A stretch of 10,619 nt of DNA from Pseudomonadota bacterium (GCA_021841985.1 JAKCCP010000165.1:1-10619), one strand, 5' to 3'; shown: positions 1 through 6,584, numbered from the stretch's first letter. A program made the numbers and translations. Notes: a model not told the origin generated them from the sequence alone.

Positions 1-113
1 GCTGCCGCGTGAACTGGATCCCAGACCCACACCCCGCCTCCACGAGTGAGAATCTCCATCCGTATACACATGCCCTCAAATCGTACAAGCTTTTTATGAC
101 ACAGTAAGACTAA
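1..113. other. Gene-poor left edge, possible truncated minus-strand reading frame
   Basis: This stretch is noticeably less GC-rich than the genes that follow, and plus-strand frames are broken by stops. On the minus strand a frame opens at ATG 71 (second in-frame ATG at 59) and stays open to the window edge; it would begin MCIRMEILTRGGGVWVWDP. No well-placed ribosome binding site precedes either ATG: a GAGGG at 73-77 is too close to one and too far from the other. It could be the first two dozen codons of a gene running off the window, or chance. I do not recognise the peptide and assign no function. Confidence 0.2.
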
Positions 114-276
114 CAGGCTGCGGAAAAACTGGATCGGTCGGTCCGACGGCACCTTTCCGCGCAGGATTCGTCCAAGGCTTGCAACGATGCAAAAACATCG
201 TTGCCGCACCTTGTCCTTTCCTGCACGAAAATTCGCTCGCCAGACCTCAACGACCAGTTTTTCCGCAGCCTGCTAA
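110..276. mobile_element. MITE-like element with 19-bp perfect TIRs and CTAA target duplication
   Basis: The left end CAGGCTGCGGAAAAACTGG (114-132) is matched perfectly by its inverse complement at 254-272, enclosing a 159-bp element. The four bases outside each end are identical, CTAA at 110-113 and 273-276, as expected of a target-site duplication. The interior has no transposase frame; it contains a 9-bp perfect hairpin (181-189 with 196-204). A 4-bp duplication of the form YTAR is what is known for the IS5 subgroup of the IS5 family, so a non-autonomous IS5-type derivative is my inference; the parent element is not in the window. It lies about 60 bp beyond the 3' end of pntB and may affect the end of that transcript. 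Confidence 0.8.
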
Positions 277-331
277 AGGATGGCTCTGCCCCGCGTTTTC
301 CGGAGATCGTGAACCGGCCCCAAATTTTGCT

Positions 332-1741
332 TCAGTGGTTGAGCGCCTGGACGATTTCCTCGGTCATCTTCTTCGCATCACCAAACAGCATCATGGTGTT
401 GGGGCGGAAGAACAGCTCGTTCTCGACGCCGGCATAGCCCGAGGCCATCGAGCGCTTGATGAACAGCACGGTTTTCGCCTTGTCCACTTCCAGGATCGGC
501 ATGCCGTAGATCGGCGAGGCGGCATCGGTTTTCGCCGCCGGGTTGGTGACGTCGTTGGCGCCGATCACATAGGCGACATCGGCGGTCGAGAATTCGTTGT
601 TGATCTGTTCGAGTTCGAACACTTCGTCATAAGGGACATTGGCTTCGGCCAGCAGCACGTTCATGTGCCCGGGCATGCGCCCGGCGACCGGATGGATCGC
701 GTATTTCACCTCCACCCCCTCGCCCTTCAGCGTGTCGGCCATTTCGCGGAGCGCATGCTGCGCCTGCGCGACCGCCATGCCATAGCCGGGGACGATGATC
801 ACCTTGGAGGCGTTTTTGAGGATGAAGGCGGCATCCTCGGCGGCGCCGCTTTTGACGGTGCGATCGCCAACCCCGGGCCCGGCGGCGCCGGCGGCGCCGG
901 AATCGGTGCCGAAGCCGCCCAGCAGCACGTTGATGATGCTGCGGTTCATGCCCTTGCACATGATGTAGGAAAGAATGGCGCCGGACGAGCCGACGAGGGC
1001 GCCGGTGATGATCAAAGCGAGGTTCTGGATGGTGAAGCCGATGCCCGACGCCGCCCAGCCGGAATAGGAGTTCAGCATCGAGACGATCACCGGCATGTCG
1101 GCGCCGCCGATCGGGATGATGAGCAGAAACCCGAGCGCAAAGGCCAACAGCGCGATCAGCCAGAACAGCGTGGCCACGCCGCCGGTCGCGACGAAGGCGA
1201 TGACGAGAACCAGGATGGCGATCCCGATCACGAGATTGAGCTGGTGCTGATAGGGGAAGGTGATCGGCGCGCCGCGCATCAGGGCCTGCAATTTCGCGAA
1301 CGCGATCACCGAGCCCGAGAAGGTGATGGCGCCGATCGCAAGCCCGATCGACATCTCGATCAGGCTTTCGAGATGAATGGCGCCGGGTTCGCCGATCCCG
1401 AACGCCTGAGGTGCCGCCAGCGCCGAGGCGGCGACGAACACGGCGGCGAGACCGACCAGGGAGTGAAACGCCGCCACCAGTTGCGGCAGCGCCGTCATCT
1501 TGATGCGCAACGCGACGAACACCCCGATCCCGCCGCCGATCGCAAGCCCGAGCACGATCAGCCCGTAGCCGACGAGTGACATCGAACCATGGGCGAGGGT
1601 CGCGAGGATGGCGATGACCATCCCCACCATGCCGAACAGATTGCCGCGCCGGGAGCTATCGGGATGCGAGAGACCGCGCAGCGCGAGGATGAACAGAACG
1701 GCGGCGAGCAGATAGGCCGCCGAGGTCAGGCTCTCGGGCAT
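332..1741 (-). CDS. pntB: NAD(P) transhydrogenase subunit beta (PntB)
   Basis: Inner-membrane subunit of the proton-translocating transhydrogenase, which transfers hydride from NADH to NADP+ driven by the proton gradient. Residues 1-270 are a run of hydrophobic helices containing AAFHSLVGLAAV (His93, probably the equivalent of the E. coli beta-His91 of the proton path) and MLNSYSGWA (Asn224). A Gly/Ala-rich linker at 278-292 leads into the cytosolic NADP(H)-binding domain III: GYGMAVAQAQ at 319-328, HPVAGRMPGHMNVLLAEAN at 350-368, GANDVTNPAA near 394 and KRSMASGYAG near 429. The length of 469 aa is normal. It is the last gene of the pnt operon, 7 bp after pntAb; the ribosome site GAGGA lies across the pntAb stop codon, so translation is probably coupled. 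A MITE lies shortly downstream. Family assignment is secure. Confidence 0.97.
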   Translation of the reverse strand: MPESLTSAAYLLAAVLFILALRGLSHPDSSRRGNLFGMVGMVIAILATLAHGSMSLVGYGLIVLGLAIGGGIGVFVALRIKMTALPQLVAAFHSLVGLAAVFVAASALAAPQAFGIGEPGAIHLESLIEMSIGLAIGAITFSGSVIAFAKLQALMRGAPITFPYQHQLNLVIGIAILVLVIAFVATGGVATLFWLIALLAFALGFLLIIPIGGADMPVIVSMLNSYSGWAASGIGFTIQNLALIITGALVGSSGAILSYIMCKGMNRSIINVLLGGFGTDSGAAGAAGPGVGDRTVKSGAAEDAAFILKNASKVIIVPGYGMAVAQAQHALREMADTLKGEGVEVKYAIHPVAGRMPGHMNVLLAEANVPYDEVFELEQINNEFSTADVAYVIGANDVTNPAAKTDAASPIYGMPILEVDKAKTVLFIKRSMASGYAGVENELFFRPNTMMLFGDAKKMTEEIVQALNH

Positions 1742-1748
1742 CGCGTCC

Positions 1749-2144
1749 TCACTTCGTCTTCTTGCGGAACATCTGCAGCATGCGTTGGGTGACGACGAAG
1801 CCGCCGAAGATGTTCACCGAGGCGAGCAGCACGGCGGCGAAGCCGAAGCCGACACCGGTGCCGGTCGCGGCGAGTCCGGTCGCCAGCATGGCGCCGACGA
1901 TGATCACCGAGGAAATGGCGTTGGTCACCGCCATCAGCGGCGAGTGCAGCGCCGGCGTCACGTTCCACACCACGTAATAGCCGACGAAGCAGGCGAGCAC
2001 GAAAACCGTCAGCAGATAGACGAACGGCGCGCCGCCATGCGCGGCCGGGGCCACGGCTTCGGCGAGCTGGCGGGCGTGATCGGCGAGCGCGCTCGCGCGG
2101 TCCGCGAGCCCGGCGGCCTCTTCGGCCAGTTCATGGGGATTCAT
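1749..2144 (-). CDS. pntAb: NAD(P) transhydrogenase subunit alpha part 2 (PntAb)
   Basis: Small membrane subunit (131 aa) that corresponds to the C-terminal transmembrane part of the fused E. coli PntA. In many alphaproteobacteria, Rhodospirillum rubrum being the classic case, it is a separate gene. An N-terminal Ala/Glu-rich amphipathic stretch (1-33) is followed by three to four hydrophobic segments, at about 40-61, 66-90 and 95-122, including [15 protein letters not shown] and [20 protein letters not shown]; the sequence ends in a basic RKKTK. It forms the proton channel with PntB and anchors the soluble PntAa. The gene starts 18 bp after the pntAa stop and is followed within 7 bp by pntB. 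The ATG at 2144 is preceded by GAGGA about nine bases upstream. Confidence 0.95.
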   Translation of the reverse strand: MNPHELAEEAAGLADRASALADHARQLAEAVAPAAHGGAPFVYLLTVFVLACFVGYYVVWNVTPALHSPLMAVTNAISSVIIVGAMLATGLAATGTGVGFGFAAVLLASVNIFGGFVVTQRMLQMFRKKTK

Positions 2145-2162
2145 CGGCGGTTTTCCTCGACC

Positions 2163-3302
2163 TCACGCGGCTTTCGGGGGCTGGAACTGGCTATGGACGA
2201 CCGCCCCGCCCCGGGTCAGCAGCACGCCTTTGACGATATCGTCGCTCTCGGGAAGCCGCGGCGCCTTCGCCTCCTTGTCCCAGAAGGTGGAGAGGAAGGT
2301 GAGCAGGTTGCGGGCGTAGAGATGGCTCGCGGCGACGGCGATGCGCCCCGGCCAGTTGCGCCAGCCGAGAATGGTGACGCCGTTTTCGGTGACATGGCTT
2401 TCCCCGGCCACCGTTTGCGCGCAATTGCCGCCCGAATCGGCGGCGAGATCGACGATCACGCTTCCCGGCCGCATCGCCGCCACCATCGGCGCGGTCACGA
2501 TCACCGGCGCCTTGCGCCCCATCACCAGCGCGGTGCAGATGACGATATCGTTCTTGGCGATGGTCGCGGCCATCAACGCCGCCTGTTTCTGGCGGAATGC
2601 CTCGCTCATCTCCCTTGCATAGGCGCCGGTCTGGCCGGCGGTCTCCTCGTCCTCGACGCCGACGAAGCTCGCGCCCAAGGATTTGATCTCCTCCTTGGCG
2701 GCGGGGCGGACATCGGTCGCCGAGACGATGGCGCCGAGCCGGCGGGCGGTGGCGATCGCCTGCAACCCGGCAACGCCGGCGCCGATCACGAAGACGCGCG
2801 CCGGCGGCACCGTGCCGGCGGCCGTCATCATCATCGGAAATCCGCGCTGGAACGTCACCGCGGCCTCGGTGACGGCGCGGTAGCCGGCGAGATTGGCCTG
2901 GCTCGACAGCACATCCATCGCCTGGGCGCGGGTGATGCGCGGCAGCAATTCCATCGCCACGGCATCGATCCCGGCTTCCGCCAGCGCCGGCACCAGGGCG
3001 GGATCGGCGAAGGCATTGGCGATCGCGACCACGAGGGTGCCGCGCCGCATCTGCGCGCGGGTTTCGCCATCCGGCATCTGCACCGCGAACACGATCCCGG
3101 CCTCGGCGAGCATTGCGGCGGAATCGGTCGCGATCTCGGCGCCGGCGGCGCGGAATTCGTCATCGGCAATCGCGGCGCCATGCCCGGCGCCGGCCTCGAC
3201 GACCACGGAGAGGCCGAGCCCGACCAGCTTTTTTACCGTCTCCGGCGTTGCCGCCACGCGAGTTTCGAAGGCGTCGCGTTCCCTCAACACCGCAAGGCGC
3301 AT
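2163..3302 (-). CDS. pntAa: NAD(P) transhydrogenase subunit alpha part 1 (PntAa), NAD(H)-binding
   Basis: Soluble, cytoplasmic-face subunit that binds NAD(H) and donates hydride to NADP+ held by PntB; related to alanine dehydrogenase. The start MRLAVLRERDAFETRVAATP is typical of the AlaDh/PNT N-terminal domain (1-135). The signature LPRITRAQAMDVLSSQANL lies at 120-138, and the Rossmann loop GAGVAGLQAIATARRLGA at 174-191 is followed by acidic Asp197 in SATDVRP, consistent with NAD rather than NADP binding. DLAADSGGN is near 285-293. At 379 aa it lacks the membrane segments of fused PntA, which are supplied by the next gene. ATG 3302 is preceded by GGAGGA about 8-9 bases upstream. It is the first gene of the pnt operon; a promoter candidate lies at 3338-3366. 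Confidence 0.97.
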   Translation of the reverse strand: MRLAVLRERDAFETRVAATPETVKKLVGLGLSVVVEAGAGHGAAIADDEFRAAGAEIATDSAAMLAEAGIVFAVQMPDGETRAQMRRGTLVVAIANAFADPALVPALAEAGIDAVAMELLPRITRAQAMDVLSSQANLAGYRAVTEAAVTFQRGFPMMMTAAGTVPPARVFVIGAGVAGLQAIATARRLGAIVSATDVRPAAKEEIKSLGASFVGVEDEETAGQTGAYAREMSEAFRQKQAALMAATIAKNDIVICTALVMGRKAPVIVTAPMVAAMRPGSVIVDLAADSGGNCAQTVAGESHVTENGVTILGWRNWPGRIAVAASHLYARNLLTFLSTFWDKEAKAPRLPESDDIVKGVLLTRGGAVVHSQFQPPKAA

Positions 3303-3337
3303 CCGACCGATCCTCCAACGATGAAACGCTCCCCGCC

Positions 3338-3366
3338 GCCATACGCGGCCCGCGCGACGCTGGCAA
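3338..3366 (-). promoter_or_regulatory. Candidate sigma-70-type promoter of the pnt operon
   Basis: On the minus strand TTGCCA (3366-3361) and TATGGC (3343-3338) are separated by 17 bases, about 36 bases upstream of the pntAa start. A second -35-like TTGACC (3373-3368) overlaps the methyltransferase stop. The match is fair but not strong, and read-through from the methyltransferase gene is also possible because the two are in tandem only 67 bp apart. Confidence 0.4.
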
Positions 3367-3369
3367 GGG

Positions 3370-4155
3370 TCAATCCGGGGCCCAGCCGGTCAACACCGCG
3401 AGCCGCAGCGTCGCCTTGACCCGCCCCTCGCTCCGCGGCAAGGCGGCGAGAGCGGCGGGAAACAGCGCCCGCGGCGGGATGCGCCGGCGGCGCGCGGTGA
3501 GCGCATTGCCCTCGCCGGCGGCGCGCAGATCGCGGAGCAGCGCCAGCGGATCGGCGTAGAGCAGGGCAATCTCCTCGCTATCGGCGACCGGCAAATGGAA
3601 CCCGGCGCGCTGGAGAAGCCCGGCGCAGTCGCGCAGATCGGGAAACGGTGCGACGCGCGCCGCGGCGCCGCCGCTGATCTCGGCTTCCGCGTCCAACAGG
3701 GCGGCGCGCAGCTCGCCGAGCGTGCCGAGCAGCGGCAGGCTGGCAAGAAAAAGACCGCCTGGCGCCAAGGCGCTGCGGATCTGGATCAAGGCGCCGGGGA
3801 GATCATTGACCTCGTGCAGGGAGAGCGACGCGATCACCAGGTCGAAGCTGGCCGGCGCGAAGGGCAGAAACTCCTCGTCGAGGGCAAGGCACGGCGCACC
3901 CGAAAGCGCCGCCATCCGGGGTGAGAGATCGCCGGCGACCACGGCGATCCCGCGCGCCCGCAAGAGCGGCGCGACCACGCCGCGTCCGCCGAGATCGAGC
4001 GCGCGCGAAAACCGCCGCGTGGTATCGTCCAGCCGCTCGATCAGCCGCGCCGCGAAATCGTCCAATAGCGCCGCGACCGAACCGACCCGCATGGCCGCCC
4101 GCTCGCGCTTGCGGCGCACGGCGCGGCGGTCGAAAACCACCGGGGCCTCGGTCAT
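3370..4155 (-). CDS. SAM-dependent methyltransferase-fold protein, NDUFAF5/BioC-like
   Basis: A 261-aa class I methyltransferase-fold protein starting MTEAPVVFDRRAVRRKRERAA, the usual opening of the alphaproteobacterial relatives of human NDUFAF5. Motif I is ALDLGGRGVVAPLL at about 50-63, with the ribose-binding Asp in VVAGDLSPRM. SFDLVIASLSLHEVNDLPGA follows, then the post-core GGLFLASLPLLGTLGELRAALLDAE, PFPDLRDCAGLLQRAGF and a YADPLALLRDLRAAGEGN segment typical of the family. NDUFAF5 modifies an arginine of the complex I subunit NDUFS7; the bacterial role is inferred. In family members I remember, the LHxVNDLPG motif carries Trp where this protein has Glu. A frame continues upstream to 4308 but passes through a palindromic repeat, so ATG 4155 is preferred; it lacks a clear ribosome site. 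BioC proper is less likely because no biotin genes are nearby. Confidence 0.85.
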   Translation of the reverse strand: MTEAPVVFDRRAVRRKRERAAMRVGSVAALLDDFAARLIERLDDTTRRFSRALDLGGRGVVAPLLRARGIAVVAGDLSPRMAALSGAPCLALDEEFLPFAPASFDLVIASLSLHEVNDLPGALIQIRSALAPGGLFLASLPLLGTLGELRAALLDAEAEISGGAAARVAPFPDLRDCAGLLQRAGFHLPVADSEEIALLYADPLALLRDLRAAGEGNALTARRRRIPPRALFPAALAALPRSEGRVKATLRLAVLTGWAPD

Positions 4156-4250
4156 GAGAGAAAAACCAAGGCGAGGGCGCCGCCCTCGACCCGCCGGGGC
4201 CGGCGGCCCCGGACCCGCATCCCGTTCGTCAAGCGGCGACCTTTCTCCAT
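4152..4250 (-). other. Possible 32-codon leader ORF overlapping the methyltransferase start
   Basis: On the minus strand ATG 4250 opens a 32-codon frame (MEKGRRLTNGMRVRG...LVFLS). Its TGA overlaps the ATG of the methyltransferase in the four-base form ATGA. The candidate promoter at 4261-4288 would place transcription initiation near 4254, so the ORF would be almost leaderless. The latter two thirds of the ORF is simply the double palindrome at 4172-4212 translated, so it may be a by-product of a repeat insertion rather than a selected peptide. Its possible function is to bring ribosomes to a start codon that has no visible Shine-Dalgarno site. Confidence 0.25.
4172..4212. repeat. Double GC-rich palindrome (REP-like) followed by a T-run on the minus strand
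   Basis: Two perfect hairpins lie side by side: CGAGGGC-GCC-GCCCTCG (4172-4188) and CCGGGGCC-GGC-GGCCCCGG (4194-4212). Read on the minus strand, the second hairpin met is followed by CCTTGGTTTTTCTCTC directly before the methyltransferase ATG, so the unit has the form of an intrinsic terminator or attenuator. Paired palindromes with this look are common intergenic repeats in high-GC alphaproteobacteria; whether this one is repeated elsewhere cannot be judged from the window. Confidence 0.65.
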
Positions 4251-4260
4251 GGAGCGCGGG

Positions 4261-4288
4261 AGAATAGGCTTTGCCGCGAGCGGCGCAA
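4261..4288 (-). promoter_or_regulatory. Candidate promoter of the methyltransferase gene
   Basis: On the minus strand TTGCGC (4288-4283) and TATTCT (4266-4261) are 16 bases apart. It stands back to back with the rnpB promoter, whose -35 begins at 4291. It would give a leader of about 100 bases containing the double palindrome. Confidence 0.35.
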
Positions 4289-4290
4289 TG

Positions 4291-4319
4291 TTGACGCCGG
4301 GGCGGCAAACGCGCACATC
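4291..4319 (+). promoter_or_regulatory. Candidate promoter of rnpB
   Basis: TTGACG (4291-4296), a good -35, is followed after 17 bases by CACATC (4314-4319), a weak -10. Initiation about seven bases later would fall at 4326, exactly where the outer helix of the RNase P RNA begins. That positional agreement is the main support. Confidence 0.5.
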
Positions 4320-4325
4320 CCCCGG

Positions 4326-4718
4326 GTCAGACGGTCGGACGGCCGCCGGCGGCAACGCTGGAGGAAAGTCCGGGCTCCACGGGAATACGGTGCCGGCTAA
4401 CGGCCGGCGGGGGCGACCCCAGGGAAAGTGCCACAGAAAGGAAACCGCCCGGCCTCGGCGTTCGCGCCCGCCGGGCAAGGGTGAAAGGGTGCGGCAAGAG
4501 CGCACCGCGCCCGCGGCAACGCGGGTGGCAGGGTAAACCCCACCGGGAGCAAGACCGAATAGGGGCGGCCGGCATCGGCGGCGACGCCGCATGCCAGGGG
4601 CATTCCCGCCCCGCCGCCCGGGTTGGTCGCGCGAGGCGCAACGCGAGTTGCGTCCCAGAGGAATGGCCGTCTCGCGCCGCTCGGCGCGGACAGAACCCGG
4701 CTTACAGACCGTCTGGCG
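4326..4718 (+). ncRNA. rnpB: RNase P RNA, bacterial class A
   Basis: Catalytic RNA of ribonuclease P, which removes the 5' leader from precursor tRNAs together with the RnpA protein. All conserved regions are visible in order: GAGGAAAGTCCGGGCTCC (4361-4378), ACAGAAA (4433-4439), the GGGTGAAAGGGTGCGGCAAG segment (about 4479-4498), GGTAAACCCC (about 4532-4541), GCAAGACCGAATAGG (4549-4563) and ACAGAACCCGGCTTACAG (4690-4707). The ends pair as helix P1, CAGACGGTC (4328-4336) with GACCGTCTG (4707-4715). P4 forms between the first and last conserved blocks. The length of about 390 nt is normal for an alphaproteobacterium. Exact termini are inferred from P1. Long frames through this region on both strands are coincidental. 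Confidence 0.97.
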
Positions 4719-4728
4719 CTTTTTATTT
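4707..4728 (+). terminator. rnpB 3' end with T-tract
   Basis: The 3' strand of P1 (4707-4715) is followed by GCGCTTTTTATTT. The T-tract is suitable for intrinsic termination, although the helix before it is the long-range P1 rather than a local hairpin. The TAA stop of the convergent GT39 gene (4725-4723) lies inside the same T-tract. Confidence 0.5.
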
Positions 4729-6255
4729 CCCGCCCGCGTTGGGACCGGGCCGATAGAAGCCGCCGCGGAACAGCGGGATCATCGCCGCGACCCGGCCGGC
4801 ATGGCGCAGCGCCAGCGGATCGAGCGCGGTGATCGCCGCGAACCGTCCGTCAAGCCGCGTCTCGATCTGCGTCAGATCCATCCCCGGCGCGACGATCAGC
4901 ACATCCGCCCCGGCCGCGGCGGTGGTCGCGCCATTGACGCCATATTGTCTCGGGTCGGGGCCCAGACAAATCACCCGCGCCGCGCCGGCCAGGGCGTAAT
5001 CGAGCTTGCCCGCATCCTGCCAGCGCAGCACCGCGATCACCGGCGCCGGCGGGCCGAGCAGGCCGCGTTGCGCGAGATCCTCGCGGAGCGAGGTCCAATC
5101 GACCGCCTGGAGATCGGGATCGGCGCCGCGCTCGAAATCGGGAAAGACGCGCGGCAGCCAGTTCAATCGCACCTCGCTCCCGACCAGCGCGAGCCCGATC
5201 AGCACCAGCGCCGCCGAAAGCGCGAGCCAGACCCTGACCAGCCGCCCGCCCGCCCGCACCCGCGCCGCGACCGCGCGGCCGAGCAGGGGGAGCAGAAAGA
5301 GATAGCCCGGCGCCGCCCAGTGGAACAAAACCTTCTGCCGCGCCCAGAGCGCGACCACCGCGAACACGATCACCGGCGGCGCGGCGAGCGAGAGCAGCAG
5401 CCAGCCCCGCCACTCGCGCGGGCCACGCCGCGCGGCGCCGACGGCGCAAACCATCAGCGGCAGCCAGATCCAGGGCAGCAGAAACAGCGCCTCGCCCCCC
5501 AGCACGAGCAGCGGCGCCAGCGGATGCCAGAAGCCGCCGAGCGCCCGCCCACCCTGGAACGCGAACGAGGCCCAGGCGTGGGTCGCGTTCCACAGCAGCA
5601 CCGGGCTGAACACCAGGAGGGCGAGGGCGAGCGCGGCATAAACCGGCCAGCGCCGGAGCGCTTCCCGCCCTTCTGCGGTGGTGGCGAGAAAAAACGCCGC
5701 GCCGGCGAGGGTGAGCACGGCGGAATATTTGGCGTCGAGAGCCAGCCCGGCGGCGGCACCGCTCGCCAGCCACCACCGCGCCCGCCCCTCCTCGAGGGCG
5801 CGCAGCAGGGCGAGGGCGGCGGCGAGGAGCGCGCAATCGAGCGGGCCATCGGGCAGCACCCAGCCGCCGCTCGCGACCCCGAACACCGGCGCGAGGTTGA
5901 ACAGCACCGCCGCCCAGAACGCCGCCCGGGCATCGAAAATCCGGGTCGTGAGCCGGATCAGAAGCCAGGTCGAAACCGCGAACAGAAGAATGAACGGCAG
6001 GCGGAGCAAGACCGGGCTCGCGCCGGCGCCAAACACCTGCTCCGCCCCCCAGGTGAGCCACCAGGCGAGCGGCGGGTGATCGAAATAGCCGAGCCGCCAT
6101 TCCCGCCCGGCGGCGACCATGTAGCTCTCATCGATACCGAGCCCGAGCGCCCAGCCGAGGGCGAGACGGAGCAGCAGGGTCGCGAGAATGAGCCACAGCG
6201 CCGCCGGCAGCGGAGCCATGGCGGCGCGCGGAGGCAACGCGCCGCGGCCCCTCAC
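4723..6255 (-). CDS. ArnT/PMT-like membrane glycosyltransferase, GT39-type
   Basis: A polytopic inner-membrane glycosyltransferase of the Dol-P-Man/ArnT (PMT_2) superfamily, which uses polyprenyl-phosphate sugar donors to modify lipid or surface glycans on the periplasmic side. The first helix is followed by GLGIDESYMVAAGREWRLGYFDHPPLAWW (about 39-66), with the catalytic-loop acidic pair Asp42-Glu43 and the family FDHPPL motif. GGWVLPDGPLD (130-140) and LALDAKYSAVL (171-181) are further signatures. About ten more hydrophobic helices run to residue 380; the last 130 residues form a soluble domain. The start is uncertain: GTG 6255 overlaps the DUF190 stop (GTGA) and gives 510 aa, whereas ATG 6219 gives 498 aa; neither has a clear ribosome site. 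The substrate cannot be told. The gene runs head-on into rnpB. Confidence 0.88.
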   Translation of the reverse strand: MRGRGALPPRAAMAPLPAALWLILATLLLRLALGWALGLGIDESYMVAAGREWRLGYFDHPPLAWWLTWGAEQVFGAGASPVLLRLPFILLFAVSTWLLIRLTTRIFDARAAFWAAVLFNLAPVFGVASGGWVLPDGPLDCALLAAALALLRALEEGRARWWLASGAAAGLALDAKYSAVLTLAGAAFFLATTAEGREALRRWPVYAALALALLVFSPVLLWNATHAWASFAFQGGRALGGFWHPLAPLLVLGGEALFLLPWIWLPLMVCAVGAARRGPREWRGWLLLSLAAPPVIVFAVVALWARQKVLFHWAAPGYLFLLPLLGRAVAARVRAGGRLVRVWLALSAALVLIGLALVGSEVRLNWLPRVFPDFERGADPDLQAVDWTSLREDLAQRGLLGPPAPVIAVLRWQDAGKLDYALAGAARVICLGPDPRQYGVNGATTAAAGADVLIVAPGMDLTQIETRLDGRFAAITALDPLALRHAGRVAAMIPLFRGGFYRPGPNAGGK

Positions 6256-6572
6256 TGCCCGTGCCGGGTCGCGGGCCAGTGGATGATGTGGCCGGGCGGG
6301 ACCATGGGTGCCAAACGGGCGATCGCCGCCGCGACCGCGTCGGGGGCGTCGAAGAACTCGATCACCTCGGGCAAATCGACGGTCAGGCGCAACATGTCGG
6401 CGGCATGCACCTCGCCGCTCGCGCCGAACCCGGCGATGCCACGAAACACGATGACGCCGGGCAGCTTGACCTCGTCATGCAGGATCGCGAGCATTTCCTT
6501 GAGCAGCGAACGCCGCTTGCCGTGGTCCTTCTCGCTGATATAGACCCGCGCCACCCATACTTCGTCCCCCAC
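6252..6572 (-). CDS. DUF190 family protein
   Basis: Small soluble protein (106 aa from the chosen start) of the DUF190 family (PF02641), which has a PII-like ferredoxin fold and no settled function. Family features are VARVYISEKDHGKRRSLLKEML, LPGVIVFRGIAGFGASGEVHAAD and LPEVIEFFDAPD, followed by MVPPGHIIHWP. An ATG at 6632 would reach back into crcB, but GTG 6572 (MGDEVWVARVY) has a perfect AGGAGG (6584-6579) six bases upstream and is preferred. DUF190 genes often neighbour or are fused to crcB, which suggests a modulatory role in fluoride or ion handling (inference). The gene starts 10 bp after crcB ends, and its stop overlaps the GTG of the GT39 gene. Confidence 0.9.
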   Translation of the reverse strand: MGDEVWVARVYISEKDHGKRRSLLKEMLAILHDEVKLPGVIVFRGIAGFGASGEVHAADMLRLTVDLPEVIEFFDAPDAVAAAIARLAPMVPPGHIIHWPATRHGQ

Positions 6573-6578
6573 CGCGCG

Positions 6579-6584
6579 CCTCCT
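6579..6584 (-). promoter_or_regulatory. Strong Shine-Dalgarno deciding the DUF190 start
   Basis: AGGAGG on the minus strand, six bases before GTG 6572. It overlaps the crcB stop codon TAG (6585-6583), so ribosomes finishing crcB are positioned to restart. Confidence 0.85.

Noticed and set aside
179..1579. 466-codon plus-strand open frame
   Set aside because: Antisense to pntB and begins inside the MITE; composition is that of a shadow frame.
1785..3419. 544-codon plus-strand open frame
   Set aside because: Antisense to pntAa and pntAb, which are secure by conserved motifs. The His/Arg/Gly-rich translation shows no family.
3370..4308. Longer 312-aa form of the methyltransferase starting at 4308
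   Set aside because: The extra 51 residues run through the candidate promoter and the double palindrome, and the family N-terminus is FDRR close to the start, which fits ATG 4155.
4152..4592. Full 146-codon minus-strand frame upstream of the methyltransferase
   Set aside because: Most of it is antisense to the 5' half of rnpB. Only the last 32 codons (from 4250) could lie on a separate leader transcript, and that is reported with low confidence.
4591..6543. 650-codon plus-strand open frame, rich in Arg, Glu, Gln and Pro
   Set aside because: It lies antisense to the GT39 and DUF190 genes and through the 3' part of rnpB. Its composition is typical of a shadow frame in high-GC DNA and it has no recognisable domain.
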